A stretch of 64,000 nt of DNA from Streptomyces sp. CA-278952 (GTDB lineage: Bacteria > Actinomycetota > Actinomycetes > Streptomycetales > Streptomycetaceae), in contig NZ_CP112880.1 in the NCBI RefSeq assembly GCF_028747205.1, positions 4,898,001 to 4,962,000 of the forward strand. The letters are read 5' to 3'. Below are positions 37,159 through 46,225 of the stretch, piece after piece. The stretch's first letter is position 1. Every line of letters begins with the position of its first letter. The translations under genes were made by a program, and so were the position numbers. The notes under the pieces were generated by a model. The model searched no databases, was not told the origin of the DNA, and worked only from the letters and a program-made list of their open reading frames with translations.

Positions 37159-38516
37159 CACACCGGACGACGGGCGCACCCGTCACCGCGACGTACTGGA
37201 TGGACCACGCCTGGCTCGGCACCCATGTCGAGCCGGGCGTCACCCTCGACGTCGCGGACGGCCGCATCGCCGGGATCAGGACCGGGGTCGAGACGCCACC
37301 GCCCGGCGCGACGGCGCTGCGCGGTCTGACCCTCCCCGGCCTCGCCAACACCCACTCCCACGCCTTCCATCGGGCCCTGCGCGCCACCGTCCAGGTCGGC
37401 TCGGGCACCTTCTGGACCTGGCGCGAGCTGATGTACCGGACGGCCTCCCGGCTCACCCCGGACACCTACTTCGACCTGGCCCGCGCCACGTACGCGGAAA
37501 TGGCCCTGGCCGGCATCACCTCCGTCGGCGAATTCCACTATCTGCACCACGCCCCCGGCGGCACCCCCTACGCCAACCCGAACGCCATGGGCGAAGCGCT
37601 GATCGCGGCCTCCGCGGAGGCCGGGATCCGGATCACCCTGCTGGACACCGCCTATCTCGCCGCCGGATTCGGCGAGAAGCCCAATCGGCACCAGCTGCGC
37701 TTCTCCGACACCACCGCCGAGGCCTGGGCGGAGCGCGCCTCCCTCCTCAAGGGCGACGACCACACCCTGATCGGCGCGGCCGTCCACTCCGTCCGGGCGG
37801 TCCCGGCCGGACAGCTGGCCACCGTCGTGCGGTGGGCCGAGGAGCGGAACGCCCCGCTCCACGTCCACCTCTCCGAGCAGACGGCGGAGAACGACGCCTG
37901 CCGGGCCGCCCACGGCCGCACCCCCACCCGGCTGCTGGCCGACCACGGGGTCCTCGGCCCGCGCACCACCGGCATCCACAACACGCACCTGACCGACGCG
38001 GACATCGAGCTGCTCGGCTCCTCGGCCACCGGCACCTGTATGTGCCCCACCACCGAACGCGACCTGGCCGACGGCATCGGCCCCGCCGCCGCCCTCCAGA
38101 AGGCGGGGTCGCCGCTCTCGCTGGGCAGCGACAGCCACGCCGTGATCGACCTCTTCGAGGAGGCGCGCGCGATGGAGCTGAACGAGCGGCTGCGCACGCA
38201 CATCCGGGGCCACTGGACGGCCGCCGCCCTGCTCCGGGCCGCCTCCGCCGACGGGCACGCCGCACTCGGCCGCCCCGACGCGGGCGTGCTGGAGCCGGGC
38301 GCCCCCGCCGATCTGACCACCGTCGCCCTGGACTCCGTCAGGACGGCCGGACCGGTGCCCCGACTGGCAGCGGAGACCGCGGTATTCGCCGCCTCCGCCG
38401 CTGATGTGCGGCACACGGTCGTGGCGGGCCGGCACATCGTCCGGGACGGCCGTCACACCCGGATCGAGGACGTGCCCCGGGCGCTCGCCGAGGCCGTGGC
38501 CGCCCTGCACCACTGA
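37149..38516 (+). CDS. hutF: Formimidoylglutamate deiminase
   Basis: A 455-residue amidohydrolase-superfamily enzyme converting N-formimidoyl-glutamate to N-formylglutamate plus ammonia. Metal-binding HSH is in [16 protein letters not shown]. Substrate and metal regions are [38 protein letters not shown] and [16 protein letters not shown], which are characteristic of HutF rather than generic cytosine deaminases. GTG 37149 overlaps the upstream gene by 10 bp. With hutU, hutI and the M20 enzyme it defines the five-step histidine route ending in glutamate plus formate. Confidence 0.92.
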   Translation: MQLTHRTTGAPVTATYWMDHAWLGTHVEPGVTLDVADGRIAGIRTGVETPPPGATALRGLTLPGLANTHSHAFHRALRATVQVGSGTFWTWRELMYRTASRLTPDTYFDLARATYAEMALAGITSVGEFHYLHHAPGGTPYANPNAMGEALIAASAEAGIRITLLDTAYLAAGFGEKPNRHQLRFSDTTAEAWAERASLLKGDDHTLIGAAVHSVRAVPAGQLATVVRWAEERNAPLHVHLSEQTAENDACRAAHGRTPTRLLADHGVLGPRTTGIHNTHLTDADIELLGSSATGTCMCPTTERDLADGIGPAAALQKAGSPLSLGSDSHAVIDLFEEARAMELNERLRTHIRGHWTAAALLRAASADGHAALGRPDAGVLEPGAPADLTTVALDSVRTAGPVPRLAAETAVFAASAADVRHTVVAGRHIVRDGRHTRIEDVPRALAEAVAALHH

Positions 38517-38770
38517 CCCCGGACCCGCCCGAGCCCCCGGACCGGAACCCGCTTGCGTCCCCGGACCCGCCCGAGACCCCGGACCCGCCCGAGACCTCGG
38601 ACCGCACCCCGACCGCAGAACCGGACAGGAACCCGCCCCAGCCCCCGGACCGGGCCCCGCCCCAGCCCCCGGACCGGGCCCCGCCCGAGACCTCGGGCCG
38701 GTCCCCACCCGCAGAACCGGACCGGCCCCCGACCGCAGAACCGGACCCCCCGGAACGCAAGGAGAACACT
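38517..38770 (+). repeat. 254-bp spacer of imperfect GC-rich repeats between hutF and hutI
   Basis: The spacer is composed of imperfect copies of CCCCGGACCCGCCCGAGA, CCCCCGGACCGGGCCCCGCC and ACCGCAGAACCGGAC. There is no unique sequence until CGCAAGGAG at the hutI ribosome site. Read in frame it would give only Pro/Arg/Gly low complexity, so I do not call a gene. Confidence 0.8.
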
Positions 38771-38776
38771 CTCCAG

Positions 38777-39949
38777 ATGACGACCACCGCCGTCACCCAC
38801 ATCGCCAGCCTGGTCACCAATGACCCCTCCCTCGGCAACGGGACCCCCCTGGGCCTGATCCAGGACGCGGCCGTCGTCATCGACGGCGACCGCATCGTCT
38901 GGACCGGTGAATCCAGCAAAGCACCCGCCACTGACAACGTCCTCGACGCGGCCGGCCGCGCGGTGGTCCCGGGCTTCGTCGACTCCCACTCCCACCTGGT
39001 CTTCGCGGGCGACCGCACCCAGGAGTTCAACGCCCGCATGTCCGGGCAGCCCTACCGCGCCGGCGGCATCCGCACCACCGTCGCCGCCACCCGGGCCGCC
39101 TCCGACGAGGAGCTCTCCGCCAACGTCGCCCGCTACCTCGCCGAGGCCCTGCGCCAGGGCACCACCACCTTCGAGACCAAGTCCGGCTACGGCCTCACCG
39201 TCGAGGACGAGGCCCGCGCCCTGCGGATCGCGGCCCGCCACACCGACGAGGTCACCTACCTCGGCGCCCACATCGTCTCCCCCGACTACGCCGACGACCC
39301 CGCCGGCTACGTCGACCTGGTCACCGGCCCGATGCTGGAGGCCTGCGCCCCGCACGCCCGCTGGATCGACGTGTTCTGCGAGCAGGGCGCCTTCGACGGC
39401 GACCAGGCCCGCGCCATCCTCACGGCGGGCCGCGCCAAGGGGCTGCACCCCCGGATCCACGCCAACCAGCTGACGTACGGCCCCGGCGTCCAGCTCGCCG
39501 TCGAGCTCGACGCGGCGTCGGCCGACCACTGCACCCACCTCACCGACGCGGACGTCGACGCGCTCGGCCAGGGCGGCACGGTGGCCACGCTGCTCCCGGG
39601 CGCGGAGTTCTCCACCCGCGCCAGCTGGCCCGACGCCCGCCGCCTCCTCGACGCGGGAGCCACCGTCGCGCTCTCCACGGACTGCAACCCCGGCTCGTCG
39701 TTCACCTCGTCCATGCCGTTCTGCGTCGCGCTGGCCGTGCGCGACATGGGCATGACCCCGGACGAGGCGATCTGGTCGGCCACCGCCGGCGGGGCCGCGG
39801 CCCTGCGGCGTCCGGACATCGGCCGGATCGCCCCCGGCGCCCGCGCCGACCTGGTCCTCCTCGACGCCCCGAGCCACGTCCACCTCGCCTACCGTCCGGG
39901 CGTCCCGCTGGTCAGCGCGGTCTGGCGGAGCGGACAGCGGGTGGTGTGA
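38777..39949 (+). CDS. hutI: Imidazolonepropionase
   Basis: A 390-residue metal-dependent amidohydrolase opening the ring of imidazolone-5-propionate to N-formimidoyl-glutamate, third step of histidine degradation. Features: [17 protein letters not shown] (metal His pair), [47 protein letters not shown], and [19 protein letters not shown] 38777 follows CGCAAGGAGAAC. Last gene of the hut operon; a hairpin terminator follows. Confidence 0.96.
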   Translation: MTTTAVTHIASLVTNDPSLGNGTPLGLIQDAAVVIDGDRIVWTGESSKAPATDNVLDAAGRAVVPGFVDSHSHLVFAGDRTQEFNARMSGQPYRAGGIRTTVAATRAASDEELSANVARYLAEALRQGTTTFETKSGYGLTVEDEARALRIAARHTDEVTYLGAHIVSPDYADDPAGYVDLVTGPMLEACAPHARWIDVFCEQGAFDGDQARAILTAGRAKGLHPRIHANQLTYGPGVQLAVELDAASADHCTHLTDADVDALGQGGTVATLLPGAEFSTRASWPDARRLLDAGATVALSTDCNPGSSFTSSMPFCVALAVRDMGMTPDEAIWSATAGGAAALRRPDIGRIAPGARADLVLLDAPSHVHLAYRPGVPLVSAVWRSGQRVV

Positions 39950-39964
39950 CGGCGGCCCGGGGGC

Positions 39965-40016
39965 CGAGCCGGGGCGCGTTCATGATCGAACGCTCCACGG
40001 GAACGGGCCCCGGCTC
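39965..40016 (+). terminator. hut operon terminator
   Basis: CGAGCCGGGGC / GCCCCGGCTCG, an 11-bp stem with a 30-nt loop region, followed by CTTTCTGT. Confidence 0.7.
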
Positions 40017-40079
40017 GCTTTCTGTGGGGGTCTGACGAGCCGTAAGGTCGGCCCCCGTGGCCAACAGGGAGAGGGTGAC

Positions 40080-40490
40080 GTGAGTCAGTACTACAAAATG
40101 GGTGACCGAACCCTGTGGAACCCGTCGAACGGCGCATCGCGGCTGTTCATGCGTCAGGTAGCCCTCTACCAAGCCGAATTGGGTCTGGCATCCGGTATCA
40201 GCCCTACGGAGGTCGACGAGTGCCGGATCGACCCCACCGTATTCGCGGCGTTCGCCAACGCTCTGCTCGCCTGGCACGGCGAAACGAGGCACGCCGTCAT
40301 GGCCACCCTGTCCGAAGGGTTCGTCGCCACGGCGCTGGCCTTGGCCGAGAAGGCGGACATCGACGTGGACTGGCGGGCCGCCGAGAGTGCCGAGAGCGAT
40401 TACCTCAAGATCTCGGGGCCCCACGCGAAGGAGTGGACGGCCGCACTGCGACAGAAGGTGCGCGAACTCACCCGGAGCCTGGCGACCTGA
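40080..40490 (+). CDS. Hypothetical protein
   Basis: A 136-residue soluble protein beginning SQYYKMGDRTLWNPSNGASRLF, with an acidic region ECRIDPTVFAAFANALLAWHGETRH and a C-terminal helix. No signal or TM segment. I do not recognise a functional family; similar small proteins occur singly or in pairs in streptomycetes as far as I remember. GTG 40080 follows GGGAGAGGG. It is isolated between hutI and a convergent terminator. Confidence 0.72.
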   Translation: MSQYYKMGDRTLWNPSNGASRLFMRQVALYQAELGLASGISPTEVDECRIDPTVFAAFANALLAWHGETRHAVMATLSEGFVATALALAEKADIDVDWRAAESAESDYLKISGPHAKEWTAALRQKVRELTRSLAT

Positions 40491-40582
40491 GGATCGGCTC
40501 GTCAGCCGCACCCGGGGCAGGCCGGTGCCCGGGGCAGGCCGGCACCCGAGGCGGGCTCGCGACCGGCGCCGCGCCCCCGCAC

Positions 40583-40624
40583 GCGGAAGGACCCGCTCCC
40601 GGCATCCGGGGCGGGTCCTTCCGC
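40583..40624. terminator. Bidirectional terminator
   Basis: A 14-bp perfect stem, GCGGAAGGACCCGC / GCGGGTCCTTCCGC, with a 14-nt loop between the convergent hypothetical gene and the sigma-factor gene. Confidence 0.85.
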
Positions 40625-40684
40625 GGTGCTGCTCGAACGGCTGTGGAGCCCCATGGGCGGGACAGAAGGCCGCTCGGGGGCGGG

Positions 40685-41665
40685 TCATTCCTCCAGGGTC
40701 AGACCCTTGCGGAGCTTGGCCAGCGTCCTGGAGAGCAGCCGGGACACGTGCATCTGCGAGATGTTCAGCTCCTCGCCGATCTCCGACTGCGTCATGTTGC
40801 TGACGAAGCGGAGCGAGAGGATCATCCGGTCCCTGGAGGGCAGCGAGGCGATCAGCGGCTTCAGCGACTCGACGTACTCGATGCCTTCGAGACCGTGGTC
40901 CTCGTAGCCGATGCGGTCCGCGAGGGCGCCCTCGTTGTCGTCCTCCTCGGGCTTGGCGTCCAGCGAGCTCGCGGTGTACGCGTTGCTCGCGGACATGCCC
41001 TCGACGACCTCCTCCGGGCTGATGCCGAGGCGCTCGGACAGCTCCGCCACGGTGGGCGCGCGGTCCAGCTGCTGGGAGAGCTCGTCGCCGGCCTTCGCCA
41101 GGTCGAGCCGCAGCTCCTGGAGCCGGCGCGGTACGCGCACGGACCAACTGGTGTCACGGAAGAAGCGCTTGATCTCGCCGACGATCGTCGGCATCGCGAA
41201 CGTGGGGAACTCCACGCCGCGGCTCAGCTCGAACCGGTCGATCGCCTTGATCAGGCCGACGGTGCCGACCTGGACGATGTCCTCCATCGGCTCGCTGCGG
41301 GAGCGGAACCGGGAGGCGGCGAACTTGACGAGCGCGAGATTGAGCTCGACGAGGGTGTTACGGACGTAGCTGTACTCGTGGGTGCCCTCTTCGAGGGACT
41401 CCAGCCGCTCGAAGAGCGTCTTCGACAGGGCCCTGGCGTCCAGAGCGCCCACTTCGGCGTAGGGCGGGATCTCGGGAAGTCCTTCGAGTCCCTCGCCGGC
41501 CGCGCCGGAGAAGTCTGAGGTGGGATCGGTGGTGCCGGTGCTCCCTGTGGTGCTGGTGCGCGGGCCGGGGACGGCGCTCGCGGCGGGGGAGTCGGAATTG
41601 GTCGGTCCCTGAGGACATGCCGACGGCGCGTTGTGGGTACGCGCTTCGTCGAGCCGGGGTGACAT
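40685..41665 (-). CDS. SigB/SigF/SigG-subfamily RNA polymerase sigma factor
   Basis: A 326-residue group 3 sigma factor. An unusual Ser/Thr/Pro-rich N-terminal extension of about 70 residues precedes region 2 (LVKFAASRFRSRSEPMEDIVQVGTVGLIKAIDRFE), region 3 (PTIVGEIKRFFRDTSWSVRVPRRLQEL) and the region 4 helix-turn-helix (MTQSEIGEELNISQMHVSRLLSRTLAKLRKG). These sigmas drive stress or developmental genes and are held by anti-sigma kinases. A STAS antagonist and an HATPase anti-sigma gene lie divergently 286 bp away. By position it may be the SigI orthologue of S. coelicolor (from memory), hence no symbol assigned. Confidence 0.92.
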   Translation of the reverse strand: MSPRLDEARTHNAPSACPQGPTNSDSPAASAVPGPRTSTTGSTGTTDPTSDFSGAAGEGLEGLPEIPPYAEVGALDARALSKTLFERLESLEEGTHEYSYVRNTLVELNLALVKFAASRFRSRSEPMEDIVQVGTVGLIKAIDRFELSRGVEFPTFAMPTIVGEIKRFFRDTSWSVRVPRRLQELRLDLAKAGDELSQQLDRAPTVAELSERLGISPEEVVEGMSASNAYTASSLDAKPEEDDNEGALADRIGYEDHGLEGIEYVESLKPLIASLPSRDRMILSLRFVSNMTQSEIGEELNISQMHVSRLLSRTLAKLRKGLTLEE

Positions 41666-41770
41666 GGGTCTCCTCCATCGTTCTCGGCATATGGCTGCCG
41701 ATGCCCATACGTGTTCCTGCGGTGAAGCGGCGCCTCCAAAGCCGGTCGTGTTTCTGGTGTCCCTCTACCC

Positions 41771-41797
41771 ATACCCGGTCCTGGCCAGCAGTGACAA
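41771..41797 (-). promoter_or_regulatory. Candidate promoter of the sigma-factor gene
   Basis: On the minus strand TTGTCA (41797-41792) is followed after 15 bp by GGGTAT (41776-41771), which matches the -10 of SigB/SigF-type promoters. It is about 105 nt upstream of the start codon. This may mean autoregulation by this or a related sigma factor. Confidence 0.4.
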
Positions 41798-41950
41798 GCG
41801 CCAAATACCGCTATATGTCCGGTTTGTTGAGGTCTCCGACTACCGCGTGGCGAACGGAACGCGTACTGTTTTAGGCAGGTCGGCGGCAGCTACGCATACA
41901 GCCGCACAGGCAGTGACGCGCACAGTGACGAACGGCGAAGAGGGACAGGC

Positions 41951-42319
41951 ATGGACCGCGGGACGGTCGGCAGTGCTAACCGGGGTCGACTTCAGGTCGA
42001 GGCCCGGACGGAGGGGCGCAGCGAGGTCGTGACGCCGGTGGGTGAGCTCGACCACCACACCGCTGATCTTCTGCGCGAGCCCCTGGAGAGTGCGGTCGAG
42101 CAGGGGCGGTCGCGCCTGGTGGTCGACTGCTCTCGGCTGGACTTCTGCGACTCCACCGGGCTGAACGTCCTGCTCGGCGCCCGCCTCAAGGCGGAGGCGG
42201 TCGGCGGAGGGGTTCATCTGGCCGGAATGCTGCCCGTCGTGGCGAGGGTGTTCGAGATCACCGGCGCGGAGGCGGTCTTCACCGTCCACGCCACGCTCGA
42301 AGAGGCCCTGGCCACCTGA
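41951..42319 (+). CDS. STAS-domain anti-sigma factor antagonist
   Basis: A 122-residue SpoIIAA/RsbV-type protein. The conserved phosphorylatable Ser is in DFCDSTGLNVLLGARL, preceded by the strand LVVDCSRLDF. In the partner-switching scheme the unphosphorylated form binds the anti-sigma kinase and frees the sigma factor. ATG 41951 follows GAAGAGGGACAGGC. Divergent from the sigma gene and 202 bp upstream of the anti-sigma gene in the same direction. Confidence 0.92.
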   Translation: MDRGTVGSANRGRLQVEARTEGRSEVVTPVGELDHHTADLLREPLESAVEQGRSRLVVDCSRLDFCDSTGLNVLLGARLKAEAVGGGVHLAGMLPVVARVFEITGAEAVFTVHATLEEALAT

Positions 42320-42521
42320 CCCGGCATGAGCGTGCGACCGCGGATGTCCCCGATGACGGCCGTGTCACGCGATCGTGTGCCTCAAGTGGGTGTTGTTGCG
42401 ACACGGCAGGGCAGGAGACACCCCGGCGGCGCCCCGCAAGGGCTCCGGCACACTCGGTAACTGATCACTATCTGTTGAACGGCGACATGGCGACATGGCG
42501 AATCGGTGAGGTGAAGCGCTG

Positions 42522-43013
42522 ATGAGCACCACCCGGCAGCATCCGCCGGGCGACCTCGGTCGCGAGCCGGATGGAACGGGCGCAGCCTCGACCGTCCCGG
42601 CCGAGCGGCAGTGGCGCACGCTCTCACTCGGGCAGGCCAACGGCATTGTTCCGACGGCCCGTGACTTCGCCCGGCAGGCGCTGCACGACTGGGGCTGGCT
42701 CCCGGCGTCCACCGCGGACCGCAGGGCCGCCGCCGAGGACGTCCTGCTGGTCGTCTCCGAGCTCGTGACGAACGCCTGTCTGCACGCGGAAGGCCCCGAG
42801 GAGCTCCGGATCGGCCACACGCCCAAGGTGCTGCGGGTGGAGGTCGTCGACCGGGGAGCCGGTCAGCCCGCGCCCCGTACGCCGCACCGTGCCGGTCGGC
42901 CCGGTGGGCACGGCATGTTCATCGTGCAGCGACTCTGCCTCGACTGGGGCGTCCTGCGCACTCCGGACGCGCCCGGCAAGACCGTCTGGGCGGAGCTCGC
43001 CGCCCCGGCCTAG
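42522..43013 (+). CDS. ATP-binding anti-sigma factor (RsbW/SpoIIAB-like HATPase)
   Basis: A 163-residue HATPase_c_2 domain protein. The N-box is VVSELVTNACLHAEG. The G1 region is VVDRGAGQPAP, then HGMFIVQRLCLDWGV for the second ATP-binding loop. It can bind the sigma factor and phosphorylate the STAS antagonist. ATG 42522 follows GGTGAAGC. With its neighbours it forms a complete sigma, antagonist and anti-sigma partner-switching set. Confidence 0.92.
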   Translation: MSTTRQHPPGDLGREPDGTGAASTVPAERQWRTLSLGQANGIVPTARDFARQALHDWGWLPASTADRRAAAEDVLLVVSELVTNACLHAEGPEELRIGHTPKVLRVEVVDRGAGQPAPRTPHRAGRPGGHGMFIVQRLCLDWGVLRTPDAPGKTVWAELAAPA

Positions 43014-43085
43014 CCGCGCCCCCACCCGCGCTCCTCAGCCATACACCTCACCGGGTACGCCTCGGGCGTACCTCTCACCCGCACC

Positions 43086-43120
43086 GACAAAGAGCGCGCC
43101 GGATCGGCGCGCTCTTTGTC
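43086..43120 (+). terminator. Intrinsic terminator
   Basis: A 16-bp perfect stem, GACAAAGAGCGCGCCG and its complement, with a 3-nt loop, ending CTTTGTCTTCC. It lies after the anti-sigma gene. Confidence 0.88.
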
Positions 43121-43234
43121 TTCCCTCCATCAGGCCCCGGGCGTACCTTGAGCGCCAAATCTGATGTGCCGTCAGTAATGTGCGCCCGTACGGGTCGTGG
43201 CGCGCGGCGGCGTCCGGCATGAGGGGAACACGAG

Positions 43235-43957
43235 GTGTCGAACCAGAAGCGGACCACTCTCGCGCTGGCGGCTGCGCTGGCGGGCTCGATCGTGGTCGCG
43301 GGCGCGCCCGCCGCGCACGCCGAGGTCGTGGACGTCAACTACCAGTGCGTGACGCCCATCGGACCCAAAGGGGCGGTCTCGCCCATCGATATCAAGAGCG
43401 TGCAGAGCGGCGACGGCTACAAGCTCACCATGTCCTTCCAGAAGGGCGTCTCCTCCAGCCCGGTCGAGCTGGGCAAAGGGGCCATGAACCCGAGCGCCGT
43501 GATCGAACTGGGCGGCGCGGAGCAGGGGAAGGTCCAGGTCACAGGCCCGGCGAACAGCGAGGCGATTCCGGCCAACGCCCCGATCAAGATCAGCGACCTG
43601 TCGGGGACGTACACCCCGAAGAAGAGCGGCAAGGTCACCTTCACGGCCGGTGTCCTCACCATCAAGGCCCTCGGTACGACCACCACCTGTACGCCGAAGA
43701 ACAGCCCCGGCCCCTCCCTCGAACTCGACGTCCAGGCGGCGGGCGGTTCGTCGGACGGCGGCTCCGCCGACGGCGGTTCGACGGGCGGCGCGTCCACCGG
43801 AGGTTCGACCGGCGGCGCTTCGGGCGGCGGTGAGCTGCCCCGCACCGGCCCGCTGGACTCGGCGGCGGCGCTCGGCACGCTCGGCGGCACCGTGCTGCTG
43901 AGCGGGGCGGCCGGAGTGCTCTGGCTGACCCGGCGAGGACAGCGCTCCGCGGGCTGA
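43235..43957 (+). CDS. Sortase-anchored surface protein (LPRTG)
   Basis: A 240-residue wall-anchored protein. Signal peptide about 1-29 (ends AHA-EVV). One beta-rich domain (about 30-165) starts VDVNYQCVTPIGPKGA and ends TTTTCTPKN, so its two Cys probably form a disulfide. A Gly/Ser spacer of GGSTGGAS-type repeats follows, then the sortase motif LPRTG (201-205), a TM helix and a basic tail. The domain is clearly homologous to the second domain of the protein at 46222. GTG 43235 follows GAGGGGAACACGAG. First gene of a four-gene surface operon; function unknown. Confidence 0.85.
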   Translation: MSNQKRTTLALAAALAGSIVVAGAPAAHAEVVDVNYQCVTPIGPKGAVSPIDIKSVQSGDGYKLTMSFQKGVSSSPVELGKGAMNPSAVIELGGAEQGKVQVTGPANSEAIPANAPIKISDLSGTYTPKKSGKVTFTAGVLTIKALGTTTTCTPKNSPGPSLELDVQAAGGSSDGGSADGGSTGGASTGGSTGGASGGGELPRTGPLDSAAALGTLGGTVLLSGAAGVLWLTRRGQRSAG

Positions 43958-44018
43958 GACCGGCACGGTCGGCACGGTCCAGCACAGCATCGCCGCCGGA
44001 AGGCAGAGGAGCCGCCCC

Positions 44019-45077
44019 ATGTCGCCACCCACCCCGCGCCTCCGCCGGGCGCTGCTCGTCCTCACGGCGGTGCTCGCCGCGCAGCTGTGCGCGCTCACCC
44101 CCCTCCCGGCCGCCGCGCACGCCTCGGCCGAGACCGCCGCCCGGGCCGAGGCCGCAGCTCCGGCCGACACCGCCGTTCCGGCCAAGACCGCCGCCCCAGC
44201 CGACACCACCCGGGCCCATGCGGACGGCCCGGCGGGCTGGACGGCCAGGCCTGCCGGCCCGGGCGCCGACCGGGACGCCCGGCCGTACGTCTACCTGGAG
44301 GGCACCCCCGGCACGGCCCTCCAGGACCGTCTCGCGGTGACCAACTCGGGCCGCGACCCGCTGACCGTACGGCTACGGGGCGACGGCCGGGCCGGGGCCT
44401 GGATCGGGTTCGCGGCGGACACCGTCACCGTCCCGGCCCGGACCCGCGCCGAGGTGCCGCTCGCCCTCACGGTGCCGCCCGACGCGGTCCCCGGCGACGC
44501 CTCCGGCTGGGTCGTGGCCGACGACGGGGACGAGGAGATCCGCGTACCGGTCCGGGTCCGGATCGGCGGTCCGACGCTGGCGGCGCTCACCGTCGAGGAC
44601 GTCGAGATATCCGGCGGGACCATCCGGTACGCCCTGGTCAACCGGGGCAACGCGATGCTGGAGCCCCGGCTCGCGGTACGCGCCGACGGGATGTTCGGCA
44701 CGCCGCTGGACCGCCCGGAACGGCCCCTGCCGCTGGAGCTGGCCCCCGGCCGGCGGGTGGAGCGGACCGAACCCTGGCCCGACGCCCCGCTGCTGGACAC
44801 GGTCACCGTACGGCTGCGCGTCACCGCCCCGGGGGGCGCCCGCGACGAGGCCGAGGCCTCGGCGACGTACGTCCCGGTGGCCCCGGCCGTCGGCGCCGGG
44901 CTGCTGGTCCTCGGCGCCCTGGCCCTGCTCGGCTCCGGCGCGTACCGGCGGCGACGCGTCCGGCCGGGCGACCCCGAACCGGCGGCCGCGGAATCGGCCG
45001 ACGACCGGCGACCGACCACAGAGACGAGGCCCTCGGTGAAGGCGGGGCCCCTGGTGAAGGCGGGAGCGGAATCGTGA
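44019..45077 (+). CDS. Secreted, membrane-anchored protein with DUF916/COG1470-like extracellular domain
   Basis: A 352-residue protein. Signal peptide about 1-33. An Ala/Thr/Pro-rich segment follows, then an extracellular beta region beginning YVYLEGTPGTALQDRLAVTN, with VPARTRAEVPLALTVPPDAVPGD and GGTIRYALVNRGNAMLEP. One TM helix lies near residues 284-304 and the tail is basic. The domain order resembles the DUF916-type partner proteins of WxL surface systems in Firmicutes. ATG 44019 follows AGAGGAG. Its stop overlaps the next start (GTGA). Family relation is from memory. Confidence 0.75.
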   Translation: MSPPTPRLRRALLVLTAVLAAQLCALTPLPAAAHASAETAARAEAAAPADTAVPAKTAAPADTTRAHADGPAGWTARPAGPGADRDARPYVYLEGTPGTALQDRLAVTNSGRDPLTVRLRGDGRAGAWIGFAADTVTVPARTRAEVPLALTVPPDAVPGDASGWVVADDGDEEIRVPVRVRIGGPTLAALTVEDVEISGGTIRYALVNRGNAMLEPRLAVRADGMFGTPLDRPERPLPLELAPGRRVERTEPWPDAPLLDTVTVRLRVTAPGGARDEAEASATYVPVAPAVGAGLLVLGALALLGSGAYRRRRVRPGDPEPAAAESADDRRPTTETRPSVKAGPLVKAGAES

Positions 45078-46225
45078 CGCGGCAGCCCGGCCCCCGAGCC
45101 TCCCGGCGCACCACGTCGCCCGTCCTCCTGCTCCTGGCGGCCACCCTCCTGGCCCTCCTGCCCGCCCTGTCCGTCCTGGCGGCACCGGGCGCGCGGGCGG
45201 CCGACGGCGACCCCGCCGTCAGCCTGTCCAAGAAGGAGGCGGGCAAGGGCGGAGAGATCACCGTCAGCGGCGACGGCTGGCGCGCGGAGGCGTTGCTGAT
45301 GCTGCTGATCTGCGGTCAGTCCACTCCGGAGCGGGGCGTGGTCGGCGGCACCAACGCCTGTGCCAACGCCGACGGCCGCGCCGTCACGACCGACAAGAAG
45401 GGCGCCTTCAGTAAGAAGCTGCCGGTCAGCGAACCGCCGAAGCCGTGCCCCTGCGTGGTGCACGTCGCCACGGTGACCGGCGAACAGGCGCTGGCCGACG
45501 CGGTGTTCACGGTGGCGGGCCACCCCATCGCGGATCTGCCGAAGCAGACCGGCGGCGGAAAGCTCGCGGTGCTGGCCACCACCCGCCTGGAGGGCGACAG
45601 CTCCCTGCTCACCTGGTTCGGGGCCCCGCCGGCCCGCAGGCTCGTCTTCACTGTGGGCAATCTCGGCTCCGCGCCCGTCAAGGACCCGGTCTTCGAAATC
45701 GGCACCGCGCACGGCGTCTACGCGCCGCAGTGGGAGGAGCGCCAGTGGCGCGGCACGGTCGCCGCCGGCGCCAAGGCGCAGATCAAGCTGCCGGTCGAAC
45801 TGTCGGCGGGCGCGCACGGCGACTACCAGGTGTCCCTGCGGTACGGGCAGAAGGTGCTGGCCGAACAGCCGTGGGGGGTCGGCCGCCCCTGGGGCGTCAC
45901 GTTCTTCTGGGTCATGCTCTGCCTGGTCGTCCCGGCTGCCGTCTTCCGTATCGGTATGGCGGTCGTGGACAAGGTCCGGCCGCGTCCCGCCGGCTCGCAC
46001 CGTACGCGTACGCCGGCCACGCGACGGAGGCCGAAGCGGCGCGGGCGCACCGGCGAGGGCACGGCCACGGTCGCGGCCCCGGGCGCGACCCCCGAAGCGA
46101 CCACGACCACGAACGCCGCCACGACCACGAACGCCGCCACGACCACCGCCGTGCTGCCGTGGTTCACCCCGGATTCCGCACCGTCAGAGAACCGACCCCG
46201 ACCCACGACGAAGGGACAAGCGTGA
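45074..46225 (+). CDS. Secreted, membrane-anchored protein with neocarzinostatin-like domain
   Basis: A 383-residue protein. Signal peptide about 1-42 (ARA-ADG). The first extracellular domain (about 43-145) has VSLSKKEAGKGGEITVSGDGW and a pair of Cys regions, reminiscent of neocarzinostatin-type Ig-like folds. A second beta domain contains FTVGNLGSAPVKDPVFEIG. One TM helix lies near 276-298. The tail is Arg-rich and ends with three TTTNAA repeats (15-bp DNA units). Translationally coupled to both neighbours by GTGA overlaps. Likely part of the same surface complex. Confidence 0.75.
   Translation: MTRQPGPRASRRTTSPVLLLLAATLLALLPALSVLAAPGARAADGDPAVSLSKKEAGKGGEITVSGDGWRAEALLMLLICGQSTPERGVVGGTNACANADGRAVTTDKKGAFSKKLPVSEPPKPCPCVVHVATVTGEQALADAVFTVAGHPIADLPKQTGGGKLAVLATTRLEGDSSLLTWFGAPPARRLVFTVGNLGSAPVKDPVFEIGTAHGVYAPQWEERQWRGTVAAGAKAQIKLPVELSAGAHGDYQVSLRYGQKVLAEQPWGVGRPWGVTFFWVMLCLVVPAAVFRIGMAVVDKVRPRPAGSHRTRTPATRRRPKRRGRTGEGTATVAAPGATPEATTTTNAATTTNAATTTAVLPWFTPDSAPSENRPRPTTKGQA

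Noticed and set aside
38517..38770. Repeats between hutF and hutI as a CRISPR array
   Set aside because: The units are imperfect, not evenly spaced and have no unique spacers; no cas genes are nearby.
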